Source: CAYQJV01 sp964417925 | GTDB taxonomy: Bacteria > Hydrothermota > Tepidihabitantia > B3-TA06 > CAYQJV01 | Length of the DNA: 31,298 nt | Assembly (NCBI GenBank): GCA_964417925.1 | Contig: CAYQJV010000015.1 | Location: 1 to 31,298 of the forward strand | Reading direction: 5' to 3' | Shown here: piece by piece, positions 1-7,746 of the stretch | Layout: each line of letters opens with the position of its first letter | Position numbering within the stretch: the stretch's first letter is position 1 | Notes under the pieces: model-generated | Databases searched by the model: none | What the model was told of the DNA's origin: nothing | The model's input: only the letters and a program-made list of their open reading frames with translations | Position numbers and translations under genes: made by a program

Positions 1-753
1 GGAAATGCTCAGATGTCGGGTCAGGAGCCCCAAGTAAGAGAAAGAACCGATGCTTTGGATGCTCTTGGTAATACTACTGCTGCTACAGGAAAAGGATTTG
101 CAATTGGTTCTGCGGCTCTTACTGCACTTGCACTTGTTGTGGCATATAGAAATGAAGTTCTTTTAAGGGGGAAGGAAATTGATATTGTTCTTACTAATCC
201 AAGACTTCTTGCAGGAATATTCCTTGGGGCAATGCTTGTTTTTTGGTTCTGTTCTCTTATAATAAAGGCGATTGGTAGAGCAGCTCAAAGTATTGTGAAA
301 GAGGTAAGAAGGCAGTGGAATGAAATTCCAGGACTTAAAGAAGGAAAGGCAAAACCAGATTATGAAAAGGCTGTTGAAATATGTACCAGGTCGGCTCAGA
401 GAGAGATGATACTTCCTGCACTTTCCTCTATGGTTGCTCCAATTATAGCAGGTATTCTTCTTGGAGTTGAAGGTGTAATAGGGTTACTTGCAGGAGCTAT
501 TACAACGGGATTTGCAATGGCAATATTTATGGCGAATTCAGGAGGAGCATGGGATAATGCCAAAAAATACATAGAAAAAGGTAATTATGGAGGAAAGGGG
601 ACTCCTGCTCATAAAGCTTCTGTTGTTGGAGATACAGTAGGGGATCCATTTAAGGATGCAGCAGGACCGTCACTGAATATTCTTATAAAGCTTATGTCAA
701 TGGTTTCTATTGTATTCCTTGGACTTGTCCTTGCAACTTCTATTTTTAGATAG
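1..753 (+). CDS. hppA: Membrane-bound K+-dependent-type pyrophosphatase, C-terminal part (5' end outside window)
   Basis: The reading frame is open from base 1 (Gly-Asn-Ala-Gln before the first Met at 13), so this is the 3' third of a longer gene. It encodes about 250 residues of an ion-pumping membrane pyrophosphatase, which couples PPi hydrolysis to H+ or Na+ export across the inner membrane. Seen directly: RERTDALD, the signature GNTTAATGKG followed by FAIGSAALTALAL, and the C-terminal GGAWDNAKK and GDTVGDPFKDAAGPSLNIL motifs that bind PPi and Mg2+. At least four hydrophobic helices remain (about residues 31-50, 64-86, 140-178 and 230-248). The GNTTAA segment has Ala where K+-independent enzymes carry Lys, so K+ dependence is expected. 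The residues that separate H+ from Na+ pumps lie upstream of the window. A strong Shine-Dalgarno and 9 nt separate it from the next gene. Confidence 0.97.
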   Translation, partial: GNAQMSGQEPQVRERTDALDALGNTTAATGKGFAIGSAALTALALVVAYRNEVLLRGKEIDIVLTNPRLLAGIFLGAMLVFWFCSLIIKAIGRAAQSIVKEVRRQWNEIPGLKEGKAKPDYEKAVEICTRSAQREMILPALSSMVAPIIAGILLGVEGVIGLLAGAITTGFAMAIFMANSGGAWDNAKKYIEKGNYGGKGTPAHKASVVGDTVGDPFKDAAGPSLNILIKLMSMVSIVFLGLVLATSIFR

Positions 754-762
754 GGGAGAAGT

Positions 763-1413
763 ATGTTTCTTTTTTTGTTTTGGGCTCCGATATTCTCTAC
801 AAGTGAGGAACTATTTGATTTTGGAGATGCCCTAATAACTCATGTATATACTCATGTTTTTTATATTAAAAATAATGGAGATGAAACTCTTGTAATAGAA
901 AGAGTAAGACCTGATTGTGGGTGTTCTAAGACATTTCTTTCTAAGAAAAAAATTCCTCCTGGAGGTAGAACAGCCCTTAGATTTATATTTGATTCCTATG
1001 GTTTTTATGGAGAAAAGATAAAAAAAGCCTACATTCATACAAATGTTGGCACCAAGGTAGTAAAGATAAAGATCAATCTGGTAGATAAACTTGATATTCC
1101 AGGTTTAAAAGTGGATGAGTTTCTTCTTATACAGGATGTTGTCTTACGAAAAGATACATGTGTTTTATTTCAAAATACTGCAGATAAGGAACTTACTATA
1201 AAGGTTGTTTCTTTGGACAAAGAGTTGGTATTGCGAGCGTGGCCAGAGGAATTTTCAATAAAGCCAGGGGAAACAAAGAAGGTGAAACTTGATTTGAGGC
1301 TGAAAAAGAATAGGGGCAACGGATGTGTTACGTTTATGGTGAGATATCCAAATGGCAAGGTTCACAGGTTTAGTATTCCCGTACTATGGGTAAAGAAGGT
1401 AAAAAGGAGGTAA
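763..1413 (+). CDS. DUF1573-domain exported protein
   Basis: This 216-residue protein has a short hydrophobic N-terminus (residues 1-13) that looks like a signal peptide, then a DUF1573 domain at about residues 17-95. The domain shows the typical pattern FDFGD, IKNNGDETL and the cysteine motif DCGCS (residues 51-55), followed by IPPGG and a beta-rich Ig-like stretch. A second Ig-like half follows (about 110-210, SIKPGETKKVKLDL). DUF1573 proteins are usually exported beta-sandwich proteins of unknown role. The ATG at 763 follows GGGGAG with normal spacing and lies 9 nt after the hppA stop, so the two are probably co-transcribed. The next gene has its Shine-Dalgarno over this gene's last codons. 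The family call is firm; the function is unknown. Confidence 0.85.
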   Translation: MFLFLFWAPIFSTSEELFDFGDALITHVYTHVFYIKNNGDETLVIERVRPDCGCSKTFLSKKKIPPGGRTALRFIFDSYGFYGEKIKKAYIHTNVGTKVVKIKINLVDKLDIPGLKVDEFLLIQDVVLRKDTCVLFQNTADKELTIKVVSLDKELVLRAWPEEFSIKPGETKKVKLDLRLKKNRGNGCVTFMVRYPNGKVHRFSIPVLWVKKVKRR

Positions 1414-1418
1414 AAGAA

Positions 1419-2852
1419 ATGGAGAGATATAGATGGGTAAAACCTTTGCTTAATGTGGCAACACTTGGTATAAAAGTTAGATTTCTCAAGAATATTGTAA
1501 AGAGACATTTGGAGCATAAATTGTACTATTATTTGGTTGAAGCAAAAAAGAATGTCTATCCACTGAAAATGCAAGAAGATAAATACCATCTTGCTATTTC
1601 ACTTGTTGAAACTATTGAACGAGCGATTATCGAGCAAAGAATTTCATCAAATGCTCTGGAAGGGTTATTAAAAGTTTTGATTGCTAAGACCTTTGCTGGA
1701 GAAGAGCAGGAAAAAAGAAAAGAAATTCAAAAGGAGAAAGAACTTCCCACTCCGCTTTTTTTAACCATAAGTCCAACAGGAGCATGTAATCTGAGATGTA
1801 AGGGATGTTATGCGGGGACATGGAGTATGAAAAATAAACTTGATTTTGATATATTTTCTAAAATAATAGAAGATGCCAAAAAATTGTGGGGAACCTCTTT
1901 CATTGTGATTTCAGGAGGAGAGCCCTTAATTTATAAAGATAAAGGTAGGACTATATTTGATATTTGGGAGAAATTTAAAGATGTATATTTTCTTATGTAT
2001 ACCAATGGTACATTAATTGATAAAGAAACTGCCAAAAAGATGGCAAATTTGGGGAATGTAACTCCTGCAATTTCTGTAGAAGGTTTTGAGAAAGAAACCG
2101 ATGAAAGAAGGGGTAAAGGAGTTTTTAAAAAGATAATTCAAGCTTTTGAAAATTTAAAAGAGTACGGAGTTCCCTATGGAATTTCTGTTACCTTAACAAA
2201 ACATAATATAGAGAGAGTGATGGCTGATGAATTTTTTGATTTTTATTTTGAAGAAAAGAAAATTTTTTACGAATGGATATTTCATTACATGCCTATAGGT
2301 AGAGGATACACCTTAGATTTGATGATAACTCCTGAACAAAGAGTAAAAGCTTGGAAAAGAATGAACGAGATTATTAAAAAAAGGAGGTATTTTATAGTTG
2401 ATTTCTGGAACAGTGGAGTAGTTAGTGAAGGCTGTATTGCTGCAGGGAGAAATTCAGGGTATTTTTATATCAACTGGAACGGAGATGCGTCTCCTTGTGT
2501 ATTCATTCCCTATGCTGTGCATAATGTGTATGAAGTGTACAAAGAAGGTAAAGATCTAAATACAATTCTTTCATCAGAGTATTTTAAAAAGATAAGAGAA
2601 TGGCAGTATGAATATGCATATAAAAAGAAGAAAGAAGAGATGGGAAATTTACTTACTCCGTGTGCTATAAGAGACCATTATATGAATTTTTATAAAATAG
2701 CAATAGAAAGTAAAGTAAGACCAATAGATCCGGATGCCAAAAAGGCAATAAGAGATATAAAATACCGAAAAGGGATGGAAAAATTTGATAAGAGACTTGC
2801 AGAAATTACCAAAGAGATATGGGAGAGGGAATACCTTGGAAAGACATATTGA
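1419..2852 (+). CDS. Radical SAM protein with additional C-terminal cysteines (SPASM/twitch-like)
   Basis: A radical S-adenosylmethionine enzyme of about 477 residues. The [4Fe-4S] motif CNLRCKGC (CxxxCxxC) is near residues 123-130 of the chosen protein and the SAM-contacting GGEP motif near 166-169. Further cysteines appear in EGCIAAGRN, SPCVFIPY and LTPCAIRDHY, as in families with an auxiliary cluster. A helical N-terminal region of about 110 residues precedes the core. An in-frame ATG at 1386 exists, but AGGAGG at 1405-1410 has ideal spacing to ATG 1419, so that start is preferred; the upstream stop is at 1411-1413. The 3' end overlaps the NadE-like gene. The substrate is not evident. The surrounding deacetylase, formyltransferase and glycosyltransferases suggest modification of an envelope glycan or lipid rather than peptide maturation, which is inference. 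Confidence 0.85.
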   Translation: MERYRWVKPLLNVATLGIKVRFLKNIVKRHLEHKLYYYLVEAKKNVYPLKMQEDKYHLAISLVETIERAIIEQRISSNALEGLLKVLIAKTFAGEEQEKRKEIQKEKELPTPLFLTISPTGACNLRCKGCYAGTWSMKNKLDFDIFSKIIEDAKKLWGTSFIVISGGEPLIYKDKGRTIFDIWEKFKDVYFLMYTNGTLIDKETAKKMANLGNVTPAISVEGFEKETDERRGKGVFKKIIQAFENLKEYGVPYGISVTLTKHNIERVMADEFFDFYFEEKKIFYEWIFHYMPIGRGYTLDLMITPEQRVKAWKRMNEIIKKRRYFIVDFWNSGVVSEGCIAAGRNSGYFYINWNGDASPCVFIPYAVHNVYEVYKEGKDLNTILSSEYFKKIREWQYEYAYKKKKEEMGNLLTPCAIRDHYMNFYKIAIESKVRPIDPDAKKAIRDIKYRKGMEKFDKRLAEITKEIWEREYLGKTY

Positions 2853-3654
2853 AGAGATAAAAAAATTTATAAAGAGATCGGTAAAAGAGCTTAATAAAGA
2901 TGGAGTGGTAATTGGAATAAGTGGAGGGGTAGATTCAGCGGTGTGTACTGCACTTGCGGTGTTATCTTTGGGAAATAAAAAAGTTTTTGGACTTATCCTT
3001 CCAGAAAGAGAAACTGCACCTGAAAGTATAAGATATGCGAAAAAAATTGCAGAGATGTTTGGTATAGAGTATAAAATAGTGGATATAACCTCTGTATTAA
3101 GGAAGGTAGGAATCTATAAACTTGTTCCTCCAGGATTTTTCCCATATTCAATAAAGAAAAAATATACCCTGAAAAGGTTTAAAAAGCTGAAGGATAAATA
3201 TAAAAATATATACATAGCATTTCAAAAAGAGAAAGGCGAAGAGTTGAATAAAATAAGGGCATATACACGGGCAAAAAATAGGGTAAGGATGATTTATCTG
3301 TATTTTTATGCAGATTTACTAAACTTTGCAGTTCTTGGAACCCTTAACAAAGTTGAAGTTGCACTGGGTTTTTATGTAAGACACGGAGATGGAGCATCAG
3401 ATATTATGCCAATTGCTCATTTGTTGAAATCTGAAGTGGTAAAAATTGCAGAATATTTAAAAATTCCTTCTGAAATTATTCAACGGAGCCCCTCTCCTGA
3501 TCTTGCTCCTGGACTTGGAGATGAGGATATAATGGGATTTTCGTATGATGAAATTGAGAGGATGTTGAAAAGTAACGATAAAAGGATTATAAATTTTGTT
3601 GAAATAGGTAAAAGACTTTTATCCTTACCTTTAAAGTTAAGAACTGGTGTATAA
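2836..3654 (+). CDS. NadE-like NH3-dependent NAD+ synthetase / PP-loop amidotransferase
   Basis: This PP-loop ATP pyrophosphatase resembles ammonia-dependent NAD+ synthetase. SGGVDS is at residues 29-34, followed by LILPERE, then GTLNKVE, GDGASDIMPI, LLKSEV and the tail DLAPGLGDEDIMGFSYDEIE. No glutaminase domain is present. True NadE usually has GTGNKSE and a Trp-Glu/Pro-Gly-Gln-Thr-Asp-Glu segment; here the Ser and the Trp/Gln/Thr positions differ, so the substrate may be altered. The open frame has an ATG at 2785 (68-nt overlap with the radical SAM gene), but the TTG at 2836 follows a GGGAGAGGGA stretch and gives a 17-nt overlap and a family-like N-terminus (272 residues). The gene sits inside a glycan-type cluster. 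It could be the only NadE of the genome or a pathway-specific amidating enzyme. Confidence 0.75.
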   Translation: MERHIEEIKKFIKRSVKELNKDGVVIGISGGVDSAVCTALAVLSLGNKKVFGLILPERETAPESIRYAKKIAEMFGIEYKIVDITSVLRKVGIYKLVPPGFFPYSIKKKYTLKRFKKLKDKYKNIYIAFQKEKGEELNKIRAYTRAKNRVRMIYLYFYADLLNFAVLGTLNKVEVALGFYVRHGDGASDIMPIAHLLKSEVVKIAEYLKIPSEIIQRSPSPDLAPGLGDEDIMGFSYDEIERMLKSNDKRIINFVEIGKRLLSLPLKLRTGV

Positions 3655-4438
3655 TAGATTAAAAATATTCATTTTTACTCAAAATGAAATGATATATATT
3701 CCCAAGTTTCTTGAGATTTTTTTAAAAAATACAAAAGAAAAAGTGATAGGAATTATAATTACCTCTCCGGCTTCTACAAAAGGATGGAAAGAGTTGTTGA
3801 AGGTTTATTTTTATCTTGGATATGTTTTTAATTTTTTCTGGGTAGTTTTTATGCATATATTACTTTATCTTTTAGATTTGATCTCTTTACTCATTCCTTT
3901 AAAGCATACTAAAACCTTTAGAGGAATTTCCAGAAAATATGGATTGGTGTATAAAAAAGAAAAAGATATTAATTCTATTAAGTTTATTGAATTTATAAAA
4001 AAATACTCTCCAGACTTAATAATTTCTATAGCATGTGGGCAGATTTTCAAAAAGGATTTACTTTCTATCCCAAGATTGGGAGCTATAAATATTCATTCAT
4101 CGCTTTTGCCCAAATATAGGGGAATGTTACCAAGTTTTTGGGTACTTTACAATAAAGAACCTTGCACCGGAGTTACAGTTCATTTTATGGATGAGAAGAT
4201 AGATAAAGGAAGGATAATTCTGCAGGAGAAAGTTTATATTGACTATCCTACAACCATGCATGAATTGATAACTTCTTTAAAAATAAAGGGAAGTAAGGTA
4301 TTATTGAAGGCAATAACAAAAATTAAAAAGAATCCCAAGAAGCACAGTTATCCGGTTATCCCAAATGGTAAATATTATTCACTTCCTTCAAAAGAGCAAA
4401 TAAAAAAATTTAGAAAAGAAGGTGGAAGGTTAAGATGA
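3647..4438 (+). CDS. Formyltransferase family protein (Fmt/PurN-like)
   Basis: A 263-residue protein of the formyltransferase fold, which moves a formyl group from 10-formyl-tetrahydrofolate to an amine. The catalytic triad is visible: Asn148 and His150 in INIHSSLLPKYRG, and Asp186 seven residues after VHF, as in PurN and Fmt. It differs from Met-tRNA formyltransferase in having a hydrophobic insertion (about residues 52-84, partly membrane-like) and a short C-terminus without the tRNA-binding domain. The start is GTG at 3647, overlapping the NadE-like gene's end by 8 nt. Its stop overlaps the ATG of the deacetylase (ATGA), indicating translational coupling. By context it probably formylates an amino sugar or similar glycan precursor, as ArnA- or VioF-like enzymes do. 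The family is clear; the substrate is inferred. Confidence 0.8.
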   Translation: MYNRLKIFIFTQNEMIYIPKFLEIFLKNTKEKVIGIIITSPASTKGWKELLKVYFYLGYVFNFFWVVFMHILLYLLDLISLLIPLKHTKTFRGISRKYGLVYKKEKDINSIKFIEFIKKYSPDLIISIACGQIFKKDLLSIPRLGAINIHSSLLPKYRGMLPSFWVLYNKEPCTGVTVHFMDEKIDKGRIILQEKVYIDYPTTMHELITSLKIKGSKVLLKAITKIKKNPKKHSYPVIPNGKYYSLPSKEQIKKFRKEGGRLR

Positions 4439-5322
4439 ATGTCATGACCGTAGATGTGGAGGACTGGTATCAAACTACTTTGATGGAACAAGTTTTTAAT
4501 AGGAATTGCTGGGATAAGCTTCCCCAAAGGTATGAGTATTCTACACATTTGATTCTGGATATCTTTGCTCAGTTTAATGTTAAGGCAACCTTCTTTATAC
4601 TTGGATGGATAGCACAAAGAACTCCAAAATTAGTGAAAGAAATTTATAAAAGAGGGCATGAGATTGCTTCTCACGGATATTTCCATCAATTAGTGTATAC
4701 GCTTTCTCCTAAGGAGTTTGAAAAAGATTTAACAAAATCTATTAAAATTCTTGAGGATATCATAGGAAATAGGATAAAAGGATACATTGCTCCTTCCTTT
4801 TCTGTAAATAAAAACTGTTTATGGTTCTTTGATATCCTTGCTCAAAATGGTATTGAATATGATTGTTCCATATTTCCCCTAAGTTTTCATCCAACCTATG
4901 GATGGCGGAATGCTCCGGATCATCCTTTTATTTTGAAAACGGAAAAGGGTAATACTTTAGTGGAATTTCCTGGTTCTACATTTAAATTTTTAGGATTAAG
5001 GATTCCCTTTGCAGGAGGAGCATATTTTAGAATTTATCCCTATGAAGTTGTAAGGTGTATTATGAAGTTGAAACAATACAGAAAAGAAGATGTGATTTTT
5101 TATCTTCATCCATGGGAGTTTGATACTAAAGTCCCCAAGGTTAAAAAGTTATCCCTTTTTAATAAGTGGCGAACTTATTTTAATCTGGACAAAACTCAGG
5201 TTAAATTGAAGAAAATGATTCGTGAATTTTCTTTTTTGAAATTTGAAGATTTTATAAAAAATAAGAAACTACCTGTATTTCTGCTCAAAGCTACAGGTGA
5301 GTTTGTAAGAAATGAAAATTAA
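4435..5322 (+). CDS. Polysaccharide deacetylase (NodB fold, exopolysaccharide-associated subgroup)
   Basis: A 295-residue carbohydrate esterase 4-type protein that removes N-acetyl groups from polysaccharide or glycolipid sugars using a divalent metal. The N-terminal motif TVDVEDWYQ supplies the catalytic Asp, SHGYFHQ is the metal-binding His motif, YIAPSFS and WFFDILAQNGIEYDCSIFP match motifs 3 and 4, and FYLHPWEFD near residue 225 is the C-terminal His motif. This pattern is typical of the DUF3473-containing deacetylases near exosortase/EPS loci. No signal peptide is visible, so it probably acts on the cytoplasmic face. The start codon overlaps the stop of the formyltransferase gene. Deacetylation followed by formylation of the freed amine would be a logical pair of steps, which is inference from adjacency. 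Confidence 0.88.
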   Translation: MNVMTVDVEDWYQTTLMEQVFNRNCWDKLPQRYEYSTHLILDIFAQFNVKATFFILGWIAQRTPKLVKEIYKRGHEIASHGYFHQLVYTLSPKEFEKDLTKSIKILEDIIGNRIKGYIAPSFSVNKNCLWFFDILAQNGIEYDCSIFPLSFHPTYGWRNAPDHPFILKTEKGNTLVEFPGSTFKFLGLRIPFAGGAYFRIYPYEVVRCIMKLKQYRKEDVIFYLHPWEFDTKVPKVKKLSLFNKWRTYFNLDKTQVKLKKMIREFSFLKFEDFIKNKKLPVFLLKATGEFVRNEN

Positions 5323-6157
5323 AAAAGAACTGGATGTTATAATGGTTACCAGAAACTCAAAAGATAAACTTAAAAGGGCTGTTGAGTCAATTTATAAGTT
5401 CAAACCCAAAATATCTTTTAGATTGCTGATTATAGATAATGCTTCAACAGATGGTACTGAAAAAATGGTAAAAGAAAGTTTCACTTATGGAAATGTTTTT
5501 TATCTTAAAAACAAAGTTAACCGAGGTGTGGCTCCTGCGAGAAATCAAGGATTGAGATGGGCTTCTGCAGATTATGTAATGCTTATTGATGATGATACAG
5601 AGATTTTGAATGATGCAATAAATAAAATGATAGATTTTATGGAAAGATATCCTCAAGTAGGGATTGTGGGACCGAGAATGTATAATGAAAATAAAGAAAT
5701 ACTACCCAGTTATAAGCGGTTTCCCCATTTTATAGCTCCCTTTTTGCATAGATTGATGTTTATTCCTTTTGTAAAAAATTCAGAGGTACTTAAAAAACAT
5801 CTTATGAAGGATATTGAGGTGTCAACTCCTTTACCTGTGGATTATGTAATAGGGGCTTGTCAATTAATAAGAAAAGAGGTACTTGAAAATGTAGGCATAC
5901 TGGATGAACATATATTCTATGGTACAGAAGATATTGATTTCTGTATAAGGGTATGGATGCATGGATATTGGGTAGTTTATTTGCCTTATGCAGAGATAAT
6001 TCATTATTGGAGAAGAAGTTCTTATAAAAAATTATTTAAAAAAAATACTTTTCTGCATTTTAAAAATTACATATACCTCATGTGCAAGTATGCGAATATA
6101 AAGAGCACTGTTATACCTGCAATCCATCGCAGGCAGAAAAATTTTCCATTAACTTGA
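5312..6157 (+). CDS. Glycosyltransferase family 2
   Basis: A 281-residue inverting GT-A glycosyltransferase. The N-terminus DVIMVTRNS starts the Rossmann-like nucleotide-binding fold, IIDNASTDGT and NRGVAPARNQG are canonical GT2 motifs, and the metal-binding DxD appears as LIDDDTE near residues 90-96. The later GTEDIDFC motif (ED with following aspartate) provides the catalytic base region, as in rhamnosyl- and galactofuranosyltransferase-like GT2 enzymes. There is no transmembrane domain. The ATG at 5312 is preceded by AGGTGA (5295-5300) within the deacetylase gene, which it overlaps by 11 nt. It probably transfers a sugar in the same cell-surface glycan pathway. Its TGA stop lies inside the -35-like element of the next gene's promoter. 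Confidence 0.9.
   Translation: MKIKKELDVIMVTRNSKDKLKRAVESIYKFKPKISFRLLIIDNASTDGTEKMVKESFTYGNVFYLKNKVNRGVAPARNQGLRWASADYVMLIDDDTEILNDAINKMIDFMERYPQVGIVGPRMYNENKEILPSYKRFPHFIAPFLHRLMFIPFVKNSEVLKKHLMKDIEVSTPLPVDYVIGACQLIRKEVLENVGILDEHIFYGTEDIDFCIRVWMHGYWVVYLPYAEIIHYWRRSSYKKLFKKNTFLHFKNYIYLMCKYANIKSTVIPAIHRRQKNFPLT
6116..6133 (+). other. Short hairpin at end of GT2 gene
   Basis: CCTGC and GCAGG form a 5-bp inverted repeat around an 8-nt loop, inside the last codons of the glycosyltransferase gene. It is followed by a mixed A/T run rather than a clean T run. It could weakly attenuate transcription before the compositionally different gene at 6187, but it is too short to call a terminator. Confidence 0.2.
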
Positions 6158-6181
6158 TTTTTTGTCTTTTGGACTCATAAT
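6154..6181 (+). promoter_or_regulatory. Candidate promoter for the GT39-like gene (TTGATT-N16-CATAAT)
   Basis: TTGATT at 6154-6159, 16 bp, then CATAAT at 6176-6181. Only five bases (TACCT) separate the -10 from the ATG at 6187 and there is no Shine-Dalgarno, so the transcript would begin at or next to the start codon. The -35 overlaps the TGA of the preceding GT2 gene. It has the same spacing as seven other candidates in the window. Confidence 0.5.
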
Positions 6182-6186
6182 TACCT

Positions 6187-7746
6187 ATGAAAGGTTTTAT
6201 AAAAAAGATTGACCTTTTACTCTGTGTGCTGTTCATGTTCATTTTTTCTCTGCATGCATTTCCTCTTCTATCATCAAGGCTTTTAACATACGATGAGGCA
6301 GATTATGCAATGGCTGCATCAAAGGGAGTTTTTGCAAACTACATTGACAGAAACAGCATATCATTTCTTTCCTTTGTAAAAAAGGGATTATCGGCATTCT
6401 TTTTTAAAAAACATGCACTCGTGGCAAAAGAGATAAGACAAAAAGAGGATGTTGCCTTTTACAGACATTTCCATCCCCCATTCTTTGTCTATCCCGCCTG
6501 CATCTTTATCAAGATATTTGGAGAAAAGGAACTTTCCTACAGACTGGGTTCATTTCTTGCCATTCTTTTGACAATACCCCTTGTCTATTTTTTCACCCTT
6601 TATTTTACGGAGAGAACAGCCGGTGCATTTGCGGCCTTTTTTGTAAGCATAAGCCCGGTTTTAAGGCATGGTGCAATACTTTTTGTCCCCCATGCCCTTT
6701 ACACATTCCTTGCAACCCTTTTTCTGTTCCTTTTAGGGCTTTTATTAAAGAATGAGGATAAGCGAATTCTCTATTCAATTGCGGTGCTTCTGGGCATTTC
6801 ATTTTTAACCCATGAATACTCCTGGATTCTCCTTTTCACCTTTTTCCTTTCCCTTCTTGTAAAGAGGAGCCGATTCTTTTCTGTCGATAGAGCAGGAATT
6901 CATTTCTCCTGGAGCCTTTTTCTATTTTTTTTAATAACTGCAGGAACCTTCATGCTCCTATGGCCATCCGGAATTCTTAAACTTGGGGTTGTTAAGGAAT
7001 ACATGTTCCATTTTTACAATGCAATATCAAAAAAGGGAATGTGGAAGAGCATGGGAATTTTGGGGACCATTAAAAAACTTTTCCTCATATCCCCTGCTGA
7101 TATCATCATGGTTATTGGATTTTTATCCTACGGAATTTATCTTATTTTCAAAAAAGAGATTGACATTTATCTTTTCCCATTTTTCATATACATCGGTATC
7201 TTCGGGCTTCTTTATATTCTGAGGGCTCCCCCTGGATTAACCTATATATCATCATGCTATCCAGGACTTTATATTGTATCAGGTATCGGGATTTCCAGGA
7301 TTTATAAAGATTTGTCTAAAAGAACAAAAGGGAATGCGGTTGGAATGATTCTTGTGGGAATACTTGGTTTAACGGTTCTTCTATCAAACTTTCTTTTTTT
7401 GAGAAAACCGGTGAAGGGGAAGGAATTTTTAAGATCTGCAATAGCTTATCTTGAAGAAAATGCAGAAAAAGGGGGAAAAGTTCTTGTCTCCTTTGGATGC
7501 CTGCCAACGCTGAAATTCTATCTCAGGGATAAAGAGATCGATATGGACATGATTCACCTTTCAGATAATCCAGAATACATAGCAAAAAGGCTCTCTTGTT
7601 ATGCTGACTACTTTGTTTTTGTGGGGAAAAAGGATAGCCTTGCCAAAACAGAGTATGCAGATGTCCTCAAAAACAGGTTTTATGTTGCAAAGCATTATAA
7701 ATACGATGACCTTGATGTCTTGATTTACCGAAAGATTAAAAGATGA
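6187..7746 (+). CDS. Membrane glycosyltransferase, GT39/ArnT/PMT-like
   Basis: A 519-residue polytopic membrane protein with about ten or more hydrophobic segments. The first luminal/periplasmic loop holds the acidic motif TYDEADYA (Asp36-Glu37), the catalytic signature of GT-C enzymes that use polyprenyl-phosphate sugars (protein O-mannosyltransferase, ArnT, Agl families). YRLGS and RHFHPPFF downstream also fit the family, and a soluble C-terminal portion of about 90 residues follows the last helix. The next gene is a DPM1-like synthase overlapping its stop, an apt donor-making partner. It is the first gene of a stretch with higher GC and C-ending codons than the flanks. No Shine-Dalgarno precedes the ATG; a promoter with leaderless geometry does. 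The acceptor is unknown. Confidence 0.82.
   Translation: MKGFIKKIDLLLCVLFMFIFSLHAFPLLSSRLLTYDEADYAMAASKGVFANYIDRNSISFLSFVKKGLSAFFFKKHALVAKEIRQKEDVAFYRHFHPPFFVYPACIFIKIFGEKELSYRLGSFLAILLTIPLVYFFTLYFTERTAGAFAAFFVSISPVLRHGAILFVPHALYTFLATLFLFLLGLLLKNEDKRILYSIAVLLGISFLTHEYSWILLFTFFLSLLVKRSRFFSVDRAGIHFSWSLFLFFLITAGTFMLLWPSGILKLGVVKEYMFHFYNAISKKGMWKSMGILGTIKKLFLISPADIIMVIGFLSYGIYLIFKKEIDIYLFPFFIYIGIFGLLYILRAPPGLTYISSCYPGLYIVSGIGISRIYKDLSKRTKGNAVGMILVGILGLTVLLSNFLFLRKPVKGKEFLRSAIAYLEENAEKGGKVLVSFGCLPTLKFYLRDKEIDMDMIHLSDNPEYIAKRLSCYADYFVFVGKKDSLAKTEYADVLKNRFYVAKHYKYDDLDVLIYRKIKR

Noticed and set aside
1386..1418. Earlier ATG for the radical SAM gene
   Set aside because: It lies inside the DUF1573 gene and lacks a ribosome-binding site, while ATG 1419 has AGGAGG at ideal spacing.
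2785..2835. ATG 2785 as start of the NadE-like gene
   Set aside because: It would require a 68-nt overlap and adds 17 residues unlike the family; TTG 2836 is better placed.
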